Source: Ancylomarina salipaludis (GTDB taxonomy: Bacteria > Bacteroidota > Bacteroidia > Bacteroidales > Marinifilaceae). From it: 64,000 nucleotides of DNA. The stretch covers positions 248,001 through 312,000 of the forward strand of contig NZ_SAXA01000003.1 of the NCBI RefSeq assembly GCF_004122035.1, written 5' to 3'. Numbering within the stretch: the first letter of the stretch is position 1; every line of letters starts with the position of its first letter. The notes beneath the pieces are model-generated. The model searched no databases. It saw nothing but the letters and a program-made list of their open reading frames with translations, and was not told where the DNA came from. Position numbers and translations under genes: made by a program. This document shows positions 44,478 through 53,027 of the stretch, one piece after another.

Positions 44478-45599
44478 TTAGTTTTTAAAATTTTCAATTT
44501 GATTGACCTCATTTATAGCAAAAGCATAGGCACCAATTCCAATGGCTCTGCTTGCTCCCAATTTACTCGAGCATATAGCTAAACGAGGTTCCGGATCATA
44601 TTTTAAACATTTATTCGTTCCAGGTATCATAATTTCTTTGGAACGATCTTTAATAAATTCATTAAACTCGAGTTCGTTATCAATATTATAAACTTTCTGA
44701 ACCAATCGGGGGATACTTTCACCCTGAGCCGTTTGCAACTGTCCATTTATTTCATCCATCACTGCTGGCATATATAGGTCACTGGCTCCGGAAAGTCCTC
44801 CACCAATGACGGCAATTCCATCTGTAATCGTCAGTAGATTGGCTAAACTATCTCCTAAGCAATTCCCGAATTGTTTAAAAGCAATTTTTGCTGCTTTATT
44901 ATTAGGATGGTTCTCATCTTTAGCAATCGCATAAATATCAATCGGCATTAAATCCGGATTTAATTCATTTTGAGCATTCTTCTGATAGACTCTCTGAATC
45001 GCTCGGGTACTTATCCCTTCTTCAGCAAATTGCTCTGGGAACAGCCTTGAACTTGTTAACCAAACTTCACTAGCGATTGAATTATCGCCAATAAAAAGTT
45101 CATTATTTTGTACCAAACCTCCTCCAAACCCAGTTCCCAGAGTTATACCAATTAGATTATTATAGCGTTTAGGACTATTGACAGCTTCCAGTTTTTGATT
45201 TATTTCGGGTAAGATGCCTCCTAATGCTTCTCCATATGCAAATAGATCACCATCATTATTGATGTAGACAGGAATCTTAAAGTATTTTTCCAACATTGGC
45301 CCCAATGCTATGCCACCACGAAATGCCGGTAAGTTTGTTAAATCTCCAATAATACCTCTTTTGTAATCGGCTGGCCCGGGGAATGCAAAACTAATGGCAA
45401 CAGGTTCTTCTTCAAGTAAGTTTCTTACTTCCTGAAATCCGTCAACTATTGTTTTTAAACAAAGCTCTAATTGATCAGCGTTTGATGGTTTTTGAATAGG
45501 ATCTATAATTTCATTACCACCTTTAATTGCTGAAAAAACAAAGTTTGTTCCACCTGCATCAAGGGTTAATACGACTCTTTCGTCACTCCATATATTCAT
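44478..45599 (-). CDS. ROK-family sugar kinase, probable mannokinase
   Basis: A 373-residue ROK kinase. The ATP phosphate motif is LTLDAGGTNFVFSAI at the N-terminus, followed by ISFAFPGPADY, the sugar-binding INNDGDLFAYGEAL, GITLGTGFGGG and the adenosine-site AVIGGGLSG. The zinc-binding CxCGxxGCxE motif of many ROK proteins is missing, and the C-terminus is longer than usual. Between a sugar transporter gene and susC, and with manA at the end of the locus, phosphorylation of mannose to mannose-6-P is the best inference. The ATG at 45599 is preferred to an in-frame TTG three codons upstream. Confidence 0.82.
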   Translation of the reverse strand: MNIWSDERVVLTLDAGGTNFVFSAIKGGNEIIDPIQKPSNADQLELCLKTIVDGFQEVRNLLEEEPVAISFAFPGPADYKRGIIGDLTNLPAFRGGIALGPMLEKYFKIPVYINNDGDLFAYGEALGGILPEINQKLEAVNSPKRYNNLIGITLGTGFGGGLVQNNELFIGDNSIASEVWLTSSRLFPEQFAEEGISTRAIQRVYQKNAQNELNPDLMPIDIYAIAKDENHPNNKAAKIAFKQFGNCLGDSLANLLTITDGIAVIGGGLSGASDLYMPAVMDEINGQLQTAQGESIPRLVQKVYNIDNELEFNEFIKDRSKEIMIPGTNKCLKYDPEPRLAICSSKLGASRAIGIGAYAFAINEVNQIENFKN

Positions 45600-45608
45600 G
45601 TTCGTCAA

Positions 45609-46763
45609 TTACTTTCTTTTATAAAATGATAAGACTAAAATATAGCCTATACAAACTAGTGTTACAATAAAACCTGCCATCAATGAAAAAATATCAGCAA
45701 CTGCTCCAAATATTACCGGAACAATAGCTCCTCCAATTATGGCGGTTACCATTAGTCCTGATATTTCATTACTACGCTCAGGCATTGCATCAATAGTAAT
45801 TGAAAATACCAAAGGAAAGATATTGGCAAAACCTAAGCCGATAACCAGAATAGCTGCAAATCCGATAATTGAATTACTTGCTATAAACAGGCCTAAAATT
45901 CCAATTATAGCAACAAGAGATGTTATTTTTAAGAATCTTTGAGGTGACATCCAGTTTAAAATAATACCGCCTAGAAATCGTCCTGTCATCAATGCCAGAA
46001 AGAAGAAAAGTGTTCCCCAAAGACCTAATTCTTTAATATCAAAATTGAATTTGTGTTCCAGAAAATTTGGAAGCTTTGCACTCATACTTACTTCAGCTCC
46101 AACGTATAGAAATATGGACAGAACCATAAAAAAAACGTAGGGGTTTTTTAATAGAGATAATACCGATTTGAAGGATGCTGGAGTTTCAGACTCATTTTTC
46201 TTTTCTTCGATTTTGACAAACCATAAATAGATAATGGCAACTAAAAGAATGCTTGAATAAATTGGGAAAAGTATTTTCCAGTCTAGGCCCCAGTATTTTG
46301 CTGCAAGCAGTGGGAGTAAGGCTCCTGATAATGACCCGATTGCTTTGGTGAATTGTCCGAATGATAGGTTTCTTGAATATTTACCCTCTGGTGATACATC
46401 TCTCATGATTGGATTTCCGGCAACTTGTAAAATTGTAGCTCCTGTGCCAAGAAGTAAGAGAGAGCCTAATAATAGGCCAAATGAAGAGAAATCACCCAGG
46501 ATAGGAAGAGTTAGCCCGGCAAGGGCTGCTATCATCCCCAATATCAAGACTGTTTTTTTACCTTTTCTATCCTGATAGAGTCCCATTGGTACAGAGAGTA
46601 ATCCAAACATGATAAACCCCATGAAAGTTACCAAGCCTGCCATGAAATTTGATAGCTGATATTCAGCTTGTAATTGGCTTGTTAAAGGGCCCACAACATC
46701 GCCAAATCCCATACAAAGGAAGGCTAAGAAAATTGGACCAGATTTTAAGTAATTATTTTTCAT
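45609..46763 (-). CDS. MFS sugar transporter (FHS/FucP-like)
   Basis: A 384-residue inner membrane protein with about twelve transmembrane helices. The loop after helix 2 has the MFS motif MGLYQDRKGKKT. ILQVAGNPIMRDVSPEGKYSRNLSFGQ corresponds to the conserved region of the fucose/glucose/mannose:H+ symporter (FHS) group. It lies 3 bases after lacI and 9 bases before the ROK kinase ATG, so the three are one operon. The likely cargo is free mannose released in the periplasm. Confidence 0.85.
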   Translation of the reverse strand: MKNNYLKSGPIFLAFLCMGFGDVVGPLTSQLQAEYQLSNFMAGLVTFMGFIMFGLLSVPMGLYQDRKGKKTVLILGMIAALAGLTLPILGDFSSFGLLLGSLLLLGTGATILQVAGNPIMRDVSPEGKYSRNLSFGQFTKAIGSLSGALLPLLAAKYWGLDWKILFPIYSSILLVAIIYLWFVKIEEKKNESETPASFKSVLSLLKNPYVFFMVLSIFLYVGAEVSMSAKLPNFLEHKFNFDIKELGLWGTLFFFLALMTGRFLGGIILNWMSPQRFLKITSLVAIIGILGLFIASNSIIGFAAILVIGLGFANIFPLVFSITIDAMPERSNEISGLMVTAIIGGAIVPVIFGAVADIFSLMAGFIVTLVCIGYILVLSFYKRK

Positions 46764-46766
46764 TTG

Positions 46767-47765
46767 TTATTTTCGTTCGATTAGTTTAGGTGTTAATTCA
46801 ATTCTTTTGTTTTCACTTTTTTTAGATCTTAATATTTCTTCAATTATATCAGTGGTGTGCATTGCTATTTTTTCAATAGGTTGCGCCACAGAAATTACTT
46901 TGGGCATTGAATAATCGAACAGATCGACATTATCAAAACTGACGAATTTGATTGCATTAACCTTATCCTTGTAATAAGTATTCATCAGCCAAATGGCAAT
47001 GACAGCAATCTGGTTATTCGTAAATACAACTGTATCAACACCCGATTCAATTAAAAATTTAAGTTCTTTTTCGGTTCCCTTCTTTAAATTATTGTTGTCA
47101 ACAATTCTTATTAATTCTTTGTCAAAATCGATCTTGTTGTTTTCCAAGGCCATCTTATAACCTTCGATACGATTTTTCAAGGAATACACATCGGGTGTTA
47201 ATGATATCAAGCCAAGTTTTTGCGACTTGGAATCGATTGCACTTTCAACTGCGTTTTTCATCGAAATTTTATTTTCAACTAAAATGTAGTTGGCTTCGAT
47301 TTCCGGATCTTCTCTATCAAAAAATACGAGAGGAAAATCTTGTGACAATAATGACTTGATAGCATCACTTTGTATAAAACAAGAGGCGACTATTAAGGCA
47401 TCGACCTGACGATTTACAAACATGTTAAGAACCTGCGTTTCTTTATCTTTATTCTCATCAGTACTACCTATAAGCAAGTGATAGCCTTTTTCCCAAAAAT
47501 GATCTTCAAGCAAACGACCTATTTTAGCAAAAAAGGGGTTGGAAATATCGGGAACCAGATAGCCTATTGTGTTTGTTTTGCCTTTTTTTAAACTTTTAGC
47601 TATTTGATTGGGTTGATAGTCCACCTCCCTAACATAATCCAATATCTTTTTTTGCGTTTTTTTACTAATATTTTTCTCATCTCCTTTGTTGTTGAGAACA
47701 AAAGAAACAGTCGTTTTTGATAGACCTAAGTCTTGGGCGATATCTTTAATTGACTTCTTCTTCAA
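46767..47765 (-). CDS. LacI-family transcriptional regulator
   Basis: A 332-residue repressor. The N-terminal helix-turn-helix and hinge read KSIKDIAQDLGLSKTTVSFVL and YQPNQIAKSLKKGKTNTIGYLVPDISNPFF, followed by the periplasmic-binding-like effector domain. It heads the lacI-MFS-ROK operon of the mannan locus. The two tandem sites before it overlap its own transcription start, and a 13-base identical site lies before susC. It should therefore repress itself and susC until a sugar, probably mannose or a mannoside or their phosphate, binds. Confidence 0.93.
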   Translation of the reverse strand: MKKKSIKDIAQDLGLSKTTVSFVLNNKGDEKNISKKTQKKILDYVREVDYQPNQIAKSLKKGKTNTIGYLVPDISNPFFAKIGRLLEDHFWEKGYHLLIGSTDENKDKETQVLNMFVNRQVDALIVASCFIQSDAIKSLLSQDFPLVFFDREDPEIEANYILVENKISMKNAVESAIDSKSQKLGLISLTPDVYSLKNRIEGYKMALENNKIDFDKELIRIVDNNNLKKGTEKELKFLIESGVDTVVFTNNQIAVIAIWLMNTYYKDKVNAIKFVSFDNVDLFDYSMPKVISVAQPIEKIAMHTTDIIEEILRSKKSENKRIELTPKLIERK

Positions 47766-47778
47766 TGTGTAAATTTTA

Positions 47779-47805
47779 CTAAATCGGTTTACTAAATCGG
47801 TTAAT
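47779..47805 (-). promoter_or_regulatory. Tandem LacI-type operators of lacI
   Basis: Two adjoining copies spaced 13 bases apart: CTAAATCGGTTTAC (47779-47792) and CTAAATCGGTTAAT (47792-47805). Both contain the CG-centred core CTAAATCGGTT. They lie directly downstream of the -7 box, over the expected start site, 14-40 bases before the lacI ATG. Confidence 0.75.
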
Positions 47806-47836
47806 CAAAAGTATGTCAATTTTTTTATTTGGCAAA
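47806..47836 (-). promoter_or_regulatory. Bacteroidota consensus promoter of lacI
   Basis: On the minus strand, TTTG (47836-47833), exactly 19 bases, then TACTTTTG (47813-47806). This is a full match to the Bacteroidota primary sigma consensus TTTG-N19-TANNTTTG. Confidence 0.75.
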
Positions 47837-47912
47837 ACACATTGCTTTATTTTTTTTTAATCTAAATGATTTGTTGAATTTTATAGCGGGAAGAGTTTCG
47901 TTTTGGCTTTTT

Positions 47913-49058
47913 TTAGTTTAGTATTTTAGAAGCCTTTTGACGGGTAAACACCCAACTTCCAATTATTGCTGTAAAAGGCGCAACTAGAACCAAACCAAAA
48001 CTACCGACTAGGGTGTGTAACAATTCGCCCGAAACGTAATTGAGATTTAAAATATTGGTCATAGGGGTGCCCTGAGCGATGAAAACCATTAGAAGTGCCG
48101 AAAAACCGCCCGAATAGGCGAGTAACAGAGTGGTCGTCATGGTTCCCACGACAACTTTACCAACTTCGAATCCTGATTGGCGTAATTTTTTTGCACCAAT
48201 TGCAGGGTTGTGATTGATGATTTCGGCTTGAGAGGCTGCAATATCCATTGAGATGTCCATAACCGCACCTGAGGAGGAAATAAAAATTCCGGCAAGGAAT
48301 ATATCTGTGAGATTTAAATGGGCATAACCCGAATAGAGTAAGGTTTCAGAAAAGGGTTTAATTGCTCCGTGTATATTGAACTCTGCACCAAAAATAATGG
48401 CCATAATGCAGGTAATAATAATTCCACTCATTGCTCCTAAAAATGCTACCAAGCCCTTTCGGTTTGTTCCGGCAACAAGGAAAATAATGACTGAAGTTAG
48501 TAGTGCAACAATTCCTAAAGAAAGAGGGATAGGGGAGAATCCTTTTAAAAAACCAGGTAGGAGTAATTTCCAAATGGTTAAACCTGCAAACATAAAGGAT
48601 AGGATGGCTTTTAGACCAATCCAGCCTGCAAAGCTAACCAGGAGAATAATGAAGAGAATTAATAACCACAGTTCCATATTTATCCTGTAATGATCAATTA
48701 CATTGGCACTTTTAATAGTAGTGTGATCCTGATTTAAATTTAAGACTGTTAATGTTTTATCTCCCGGTACAAAAAATTTGTCAAACTCCATACGTCCAAC
48801 CAACTGATTGAATGCCTGGATTTCGGCATTCTTAAATTTTCCGTTTAATATTTTGATTTGAAGTCTCTGTGTGCCCGTTTTCAATATTCCTGTTTCTACC
48901 ATCAGATCGTTGTTGGTAGATAAAACCAGTGCTTTTACTCGCAGTGTATTAGATTCTTGTTCCTTATTAAACTCATTCGGTACAACAATTAAACTAAAGC
49001 AGGCAATAATTAATAAGACAACTAAAACAAAATCTGATTTTTTAGGAATTTTGATCAT
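47913..49058 (-). CDS. YibE/F-family membrane protein
   Basis: A 381-residue membrane protein: one N-terminal helix, a soluble beta-rich domain of about 110 residues (GILKTGTQRLQIKILNGKFKN), then about seven helices. The second half carries the YibE/F signature region DIFLAGIFISSSGAVMDISMDIAASQAEI and YSGGFSALLMVF. The family's function is unknown; a transport role is often supposed. Its own promoter probably lies between it and the terminator at 49090-49139. Confidence 0.88.
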   Translation of the reverse strand: MIKIPKKSDFVLVVLLIIACFSLIVVPNEFNKEQESNTLRVKALVLSTNNDLMVETGILKTGTQRLQIKILNGKFKNAEIQAFNQLVGRMEFDKFFVPGDKTLTVLNLNQDHTTIKSANVIDHYRINMELWLLILFIILLVSFAGWIGLKAILSFMFAGLTIWKLLLPGFLKGFSPIPLSLGIVALLTSVIIFLVAGTNRKGLVAFLGAMSGIIITCIMAIIFGAEFNIHGAIKPFSETLLYSGYAHLNLTDIFLAGIFISSSGAVMDISMDIAASQAEIINHNPAIGAKKLRQSGFEVGKVVVGTMTTTLLLAYSGGFSALLMVFIAQGTPMTNILNLNYVSGELLHTLVGSFGLVLVAPFTAIIGSWVFTRQKASKILN

Positions 49059-49089
49059 GTCGATTGGATTCGGAAGGTGTTTTGAAAAG

Positions 49090-49139
49090 GAAAAAAGGTG
49101 AGTCTTTAAGTTCTGTTAAGACTTAAAAAACTCACCTTA
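49090..49139 (-). terminator. Terminator of the alkaline phosphatase gene
   Basis: AAGGTGAGT (49095-49103) pairs with ACTCACCTT (49130-49138). TTTAAGT/ACTTAAA continues the stem past a small internal loop. A U-run follows on the minus strand. Confidence 0.8.
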
Positions 49140-49157
49140 TAAAAAAGTTTCAATTGC

Positions 49158-50690
49158 TTAATTTAATTCTAAGAGTCTGAATATGTTTTTTGCCATATCA
49201 GTATTGTCGAAATAGCCTGAAAACAGTTCCGATCCGACACCAATTGCTTTTACCGGGATTGGTGTTGCAGTATGCGAAAAGGAAGTCCAGCCAATTCCTG
49301 CTTTTTGAGATAAAATATGGCAAGCTGTTACTGCTAATGGGTTGTAGCTTCCATACAGTAGATAGAATTGGTCATCTTTTTTGATTTCCTTATTGTCTTT
49401 CATACTTTGTTCAAAAGCATTCTTAAGTTGCTTTTTTTCAAGAGCTGAGAGCTCTAGTTCTTTAGTCTTATTGCCAAGACCAAAGTGTTTTTCAATTAGG
49501 GCCATTCCATCTTCAAGTTTGTAATTACCCATATTGTTTTTTTTGTACTCATTGACAAGTTCAGTGAAACCATCGTTTGAGATATTCTGATATTGTAACA
49601 GTTTAAAAGCTGAATGGTAATGACTTCCGGAAAACCCAAGAGACATACCACCTGTTTCATGATCACCTCCCACTACAATTAGAGTTTCTTTGGGATGCTT
49701 ATTATAGAAATCAACGGCAACCTTAATTGCTGCGTCAAAATTCATAACTTCTTTGATTGCAGTAGCCGCATCATTGGCATGACAAGTCCAGTCAATTTTT
49801 CCACCTTCTACCATCATGAAAAAACCTTTATTGTTGTTTAAAAGCTCGATTCCTTTTTTTGTAAATTCGCTTAAAGGGATATCATTTTCATTTTGATCGA
49901 TAGCGTAGGGTAGAGCTTTTCCACCAACCAAACGCGGAGCAATAGCAATGATTTTATCATCTCCTTTTTTCAGATTATTAAATTCTGCTTTGGTGTTTAA
50001 AACACGATAGCCTCGTTCTTTAGCCAAGTCAATAGAATTAGGCTGTTTGTTTTCAATTTGTTTATCACCACCCATGCCAAAGTTGGCCAAAATATTATTC
50101 TTTTCCTCTTTGCCATCGCCCACAGGATGGTTGATACCACCACCTGCAAAATAGTTGAAGTTGGATTGACTCAATTCCAAACTAATATCGTAGTACATAC
50201 TACGAGATGGTTGATGTGCATAGAAAGATGCGGGTGTCGCATGGTCGATAGACACTGATGAAACGATCCCCACTTTATAACCTAAATCTCTGGCTTTTTC
50301 AGCTACAGACTGAAGGGGCTTTTGTTTTGAAGCATCCATCCCGATAGTATTGATGCTGGTTTTATGACCTGTTGCCAGAGCTGTTCCTGCAGCGGCAGAC
50401 CCTGTTATAAATCGATTGGTAGCATTTGTGGTATAAAAACCATGGTGTGGAAACTTATTCATTTCAAGTTTTTGGATACCATCCTGCCCGTTAACGGCTG
50501 CCATATAGGCTTCAGCTGCATTAGCTTGTGATAAGCCCATACCATCGCCTATGAAATAGAAAATGTATTTTGGAGCTTTACCTTTGTAATTGTTTCGTTG
50601 TTTATCAGCTGCTGAGTCTTTTGCACTGACGCTGATTGATAACAGGAGTAGTGCAAAAAACAGGTTGATTATTTTTGAATTAAACTTCAT
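49158..50690 (-). CDS. Alkaline phosphatase (PhoA family), exported
   Basis: A 510-residue phosphomonoesterase with a Sec signal peptide (NLFFALLLLSISVSA). Metal and active-site motifs: YFIGDGMGLSQ (zinc/Mg aspartate), the nucleophile serine S98 in ITGSAAAGTALATGHKT, SVSIDHATPASFYAH, MVEGGKIDWTCHANDA and VVGGDHETGG. The residue before the nucleophile is Gly97 where E. coli PhoA has Asp. The start at 50690 begins the signal peptide; the 51 in-frame residues upstream overlap the acyl-CoA ligase gene and were rejected. It would release phosphate from organic esters outside the cytoplasm. Confidence 0.9.
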   Translation of the reverse strand: MKFNSKIINLFFALLLLSISVSAKDSAADKQRNNYKGKAPKYIFYFIGDGMGLSQANAAEAYMAAVNGQDGIQKLEMNKFPHHGFYTTNATNRFITGSAAAGTALATGHKTSINTIGMDASKQKPLQSVAEKARDLGYKVGIVSSVSIDHATPASFYAHQPSRSMYYDISLELSQSNFNYFAGGGINHPVGDGKEEKNNILANFGMGGDKQIENKQPNSIDLAKERGYRVLNTKAEFNNLKKGDDKIIAIAPRLVGGKALPYAIDQNENDIPLSEFTKKGIELLNNNKGFFMMVEGGKIDWTCHANDAATAIKEVMNFDAAIKVAVDFYNKHPKETLIVVGGDHETGGMSLGFSGSHYHSAFKLLQYQNISNDGFTELVNEYKKNNMGNYKLEDGMALIEKHFGLGNKTKELELSALEKKQLKNAFEQSMKDNKEIKKDDQFYLLYGSYNPLAVTACHILSQKAGIGWTSFSHTATPIPVKAIGVGSELFSGYFDNTDMAKNIFRLLELN

Positions 50691-50736
50691 GCTTGAATTG
50701 TGTGTTGATAGTGTCGAGTTATTTTTAAGGAATCTC

Positions 50737-52638
50737 TTAAAAATTCCTAATGGTTTCTTTATTTTTTGTATTGATGAAGTTCTTCCCATCTGGTGTATAG
50801 AGGTAATCGACATAGTCTTTAAAATAGTGAATGACTTTGTCACGAACGACTTTCATTGTTGAATTTACCAGCTTATTTTCTTCAGAGAAAGCTTCAGGAA
50901 GAATAGCGATTGCAGTTGGGATCCATCTTTGTGGGAATATATCCTGATAGATTCCTCCTGTTTTATAGGCAGTAAATTCTGCTTGTAAGAGCTTCAGTGC
51001 TTCAACTTGACCTTCTTCGGTGTTTGAACTTAAACCGCAAGATTTCAAATAAGTTTGAATAGCCATTTTGTTAGGAACAACTAAAGCAATGGTATAGGGA
51101 TCCTGATTGTTGTACAAAAGACATTGATCAATATAGGGTGAGTTATGCACAAAGGCTTCTTCAATGCCTTCGGGACTATATTTTTCACCATCGTTGGCAA
51201 TCAATAAGGATTTAAACCGACCGCAAACGTAGAGAAAGCCTTCTTCATCGATATGACCCATATCGCCCGTGTGCAGCCAATCATTTTTTAGTGTTTCAGC
51301 ACTGGCTTTATCATTTTTCCAGTAGCCTTTCATAACATTGCCTCCTTTGATAACAATTTCACCTTTTTCACCGGCAGGTAATGGATTACCCTGATCATCA
51401 CAAATTTTGAAGTCCATATTATTGACAAGGAAGCCCGATGATCCAAGTTTATGACGATGGTGTGCATTGGACGATATGATTGGTGAGGCTTCAGATAAGC
51501 CATATCCCTGATACATAGGGAGACCAATTGCATAGAAAAAACGTTGCAATTCAATATCAAGCAGGGCACCGCCTCCCACAAAGAATTTTAAGTTACCTCC
51601 AAAGTTGTCTCTGATTTTTGAAAAAAGAATCTTATCGTAAAACTTATATATGGGTTTAAGAAATTTGCGTGAACCTTTTCCTTTATCAATTCCCACTCCG
51701 TTGTAACGGTATGCGACATCAAGTGCTTTGTTGAACATACGCTCTACTTTGGGACCTTTTGCTTTGATGCTTTTTTCAATGTTTTTTTTGAAATTTTTAG
51801 CCAGAGCAGGAACGCTCAATAGAATATCAGGCTGTATCTCTTTGATGTTGTTTGGAATGTTCTTCAGGGCTTCCATGGGAGAATTTCCTTGCTGAACAGC
51901 AGCGATTGAAGCTCCTTTTAACATGAAACTGTAAATACCAGCCGTGTGAGCAAATGAATGATCCCAAGGCAGAATAAGCAGGGTTTTGTAGCTGGGAGGA
52001 ATATCCATTAAACTGGATGCCTGTTTTACATTAGAGGTGTAGTTGTTGTGCGACAAAATAATGCCTTTGGGGTCGGCAGTCGTTCCTGAGGTGTAGGATA
52101 TGTTTGCATTATCGTTTGCCTCAATTGTCAACCAGAGGGTTTCCAACTGCATTCTATCGTCATCACTTAAGTTTTGACCAAAGTCTAAAAGGGAAGAAAG
52201 GTAAATTTCGTTCGGTTTCAGTTCAACATCTTCATCTATTACGATAATTTGTTCCAGAAAATCGAGTTCATCTTTAATTTCTCTGATTTTGGAGAGATGA
52301 TTTTTTGAAACGATAAGGAGTCGTGCTTCGGAATGTTGAAGTCGAAACTTTAATTCATTTTGAGCATCTAATTTTACTGAAAGGGGAACATTTACAGCTC
52401 CAGCGTAGAGTATGCCCAGTTCAGAAAGAACCCAGGCATTTCTGCCTTCTGATAGTAAGCCAATTCGATCGCCTTTTTTGATGCCTATTGCAAAAAGTCC
52501 TGCTGCTAATAGGTGCACTTCAGTTTGAAGTTCTTTATATGATTGAGGAATATATGCGCCATCATTCTTTTCCCATAAAAAAGGATTGTTTGGATACTGT
52601 TCTACACTCTTTTCGAAGAGTTGAATAATTGTCTCCAT
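50737..52638 (-). CDS. Long-chain acyl-CoA ligase (AMP-binding)
   Basis: A 633-residue adenylate-forming enzyme that activates fatty acids to acyl-CoA. The P-loop-like AMP motif is ISYTSGTTADPKGIILSHNN, followed by YQGYGLSEASPIIS, WLHTGDMGHIDEEGFLYVCGR and KYSPEGIEEAF. The position of the A5 and hinge motifs fits the bacterial long-chain group that includes the FadD15-like enzymes. The C-terminal lysine segment is STMKVVRDKV. The gene is 46 bases upstream of the phosphatase gene on the same strand. Confidence 0.9.
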   Translation of the reverse strand: METIIQLFEKSVEQYPNNPFLWEKNDGAYIPQSYKELQTEVHLLAAGLFAIGIKKGDRIGLLSEGRNAWVLSELGILYAGAVNVPLSVKLDAQNELKFRLQHSEARLLIVSKNHLSKIREIKDELDFLEQIIVIDEDVELKPNEIYLSSLLDFGQNLSDDDRMQLETLWLTIEANDNANISYTSGTTADPKGIILSHNNYTSNVKQASSLMDIPPSYKTLLILPWDHSFAHTAGIYSFMLKGASIAAVQQGNSPMEALKNIPNNIKEIQPDILLSVPALAKNFKKNIEKSIKAKGPKVERMFNKALDVAYRYNGVGIDKGKGSRKFLKPIYKFYDKILFSKIRDNFGGNLKFFVGGGALLDIELQRFFYAIGLPMYQGYGLSEASPIISSNAHHRHKLGSSGFLVNNMDFKICDDQGNPLPAGEKGEIVIKGGNVMKGYWKNDKASAETLKNDWLHTGDMGHIDEEGFLYVCGRFKSLLIANDGEKYSPEGIEEAFVHNSPYIDQCLLYNNQDPYTIALVVPNKMAIQTYLKSCGLSSNTEEGQVEALKLLQAEFTAYKTGGIYQDIFPQRWIPTAIAILPEAFSEENKLVNSTMKVVRDKVIHYFKDYVDYLYTPDGKNFINTKNKETIRNF

Positions 52639-53027
52639 ATATTTGAAAATCTTCTGTAAATACTAGTTGTTTTGTAAAGGGTATTTTTTTATTGAAGGCA
52701 AATTTAGTGTTTTCCCCTCATATTCTTTTATTCTTCATAAATATGCTCCATTCTAAATAAGAGCTGGAATTGTTTATTGTTAACTTGTATGAGTATTTTC
52801 TTAATAATTAGTGTTTGTAATCAGTGTTGTATGTATATTATTTAGAAATTTATGTGGATACAAATAGACTAGTTTCTGGGAATATATCCTATTGCTATTT
52901 GTATTCCTTTTTCAGAATATATAAATTTACGACCGTTCTTAAATCAGATGAAACAGTCTGAATATTAATTGATTTGAGACATTCAAAATCTAAACAAACA
53001 ACAAAACACATAAAACTAATCTAACTA
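52639..53027. other. Divergent intergenic region
   Basis: 389 AT-rich bases between the acyl-CoA ligase (minus) and the class V aminotransferase (plus). I see no gene, no strong inverted repeat and no full promoter match, though promoters for both must lie here. Confidence 0.35.

Noticed and set aside
47779-47805. Tandem 13-base repeat as possible start of a CRISPR or iteron array
   Set aside because: Only two copies, placed at a promoter, and matching the site before susC; operators explain it better.
50691-50843. 51-residue N-terminal extension of the alkaline phosphatase
   Set aside because: It overlaps the acyl-CoA ligase coding region, and the signal peptide starts only at 50690.
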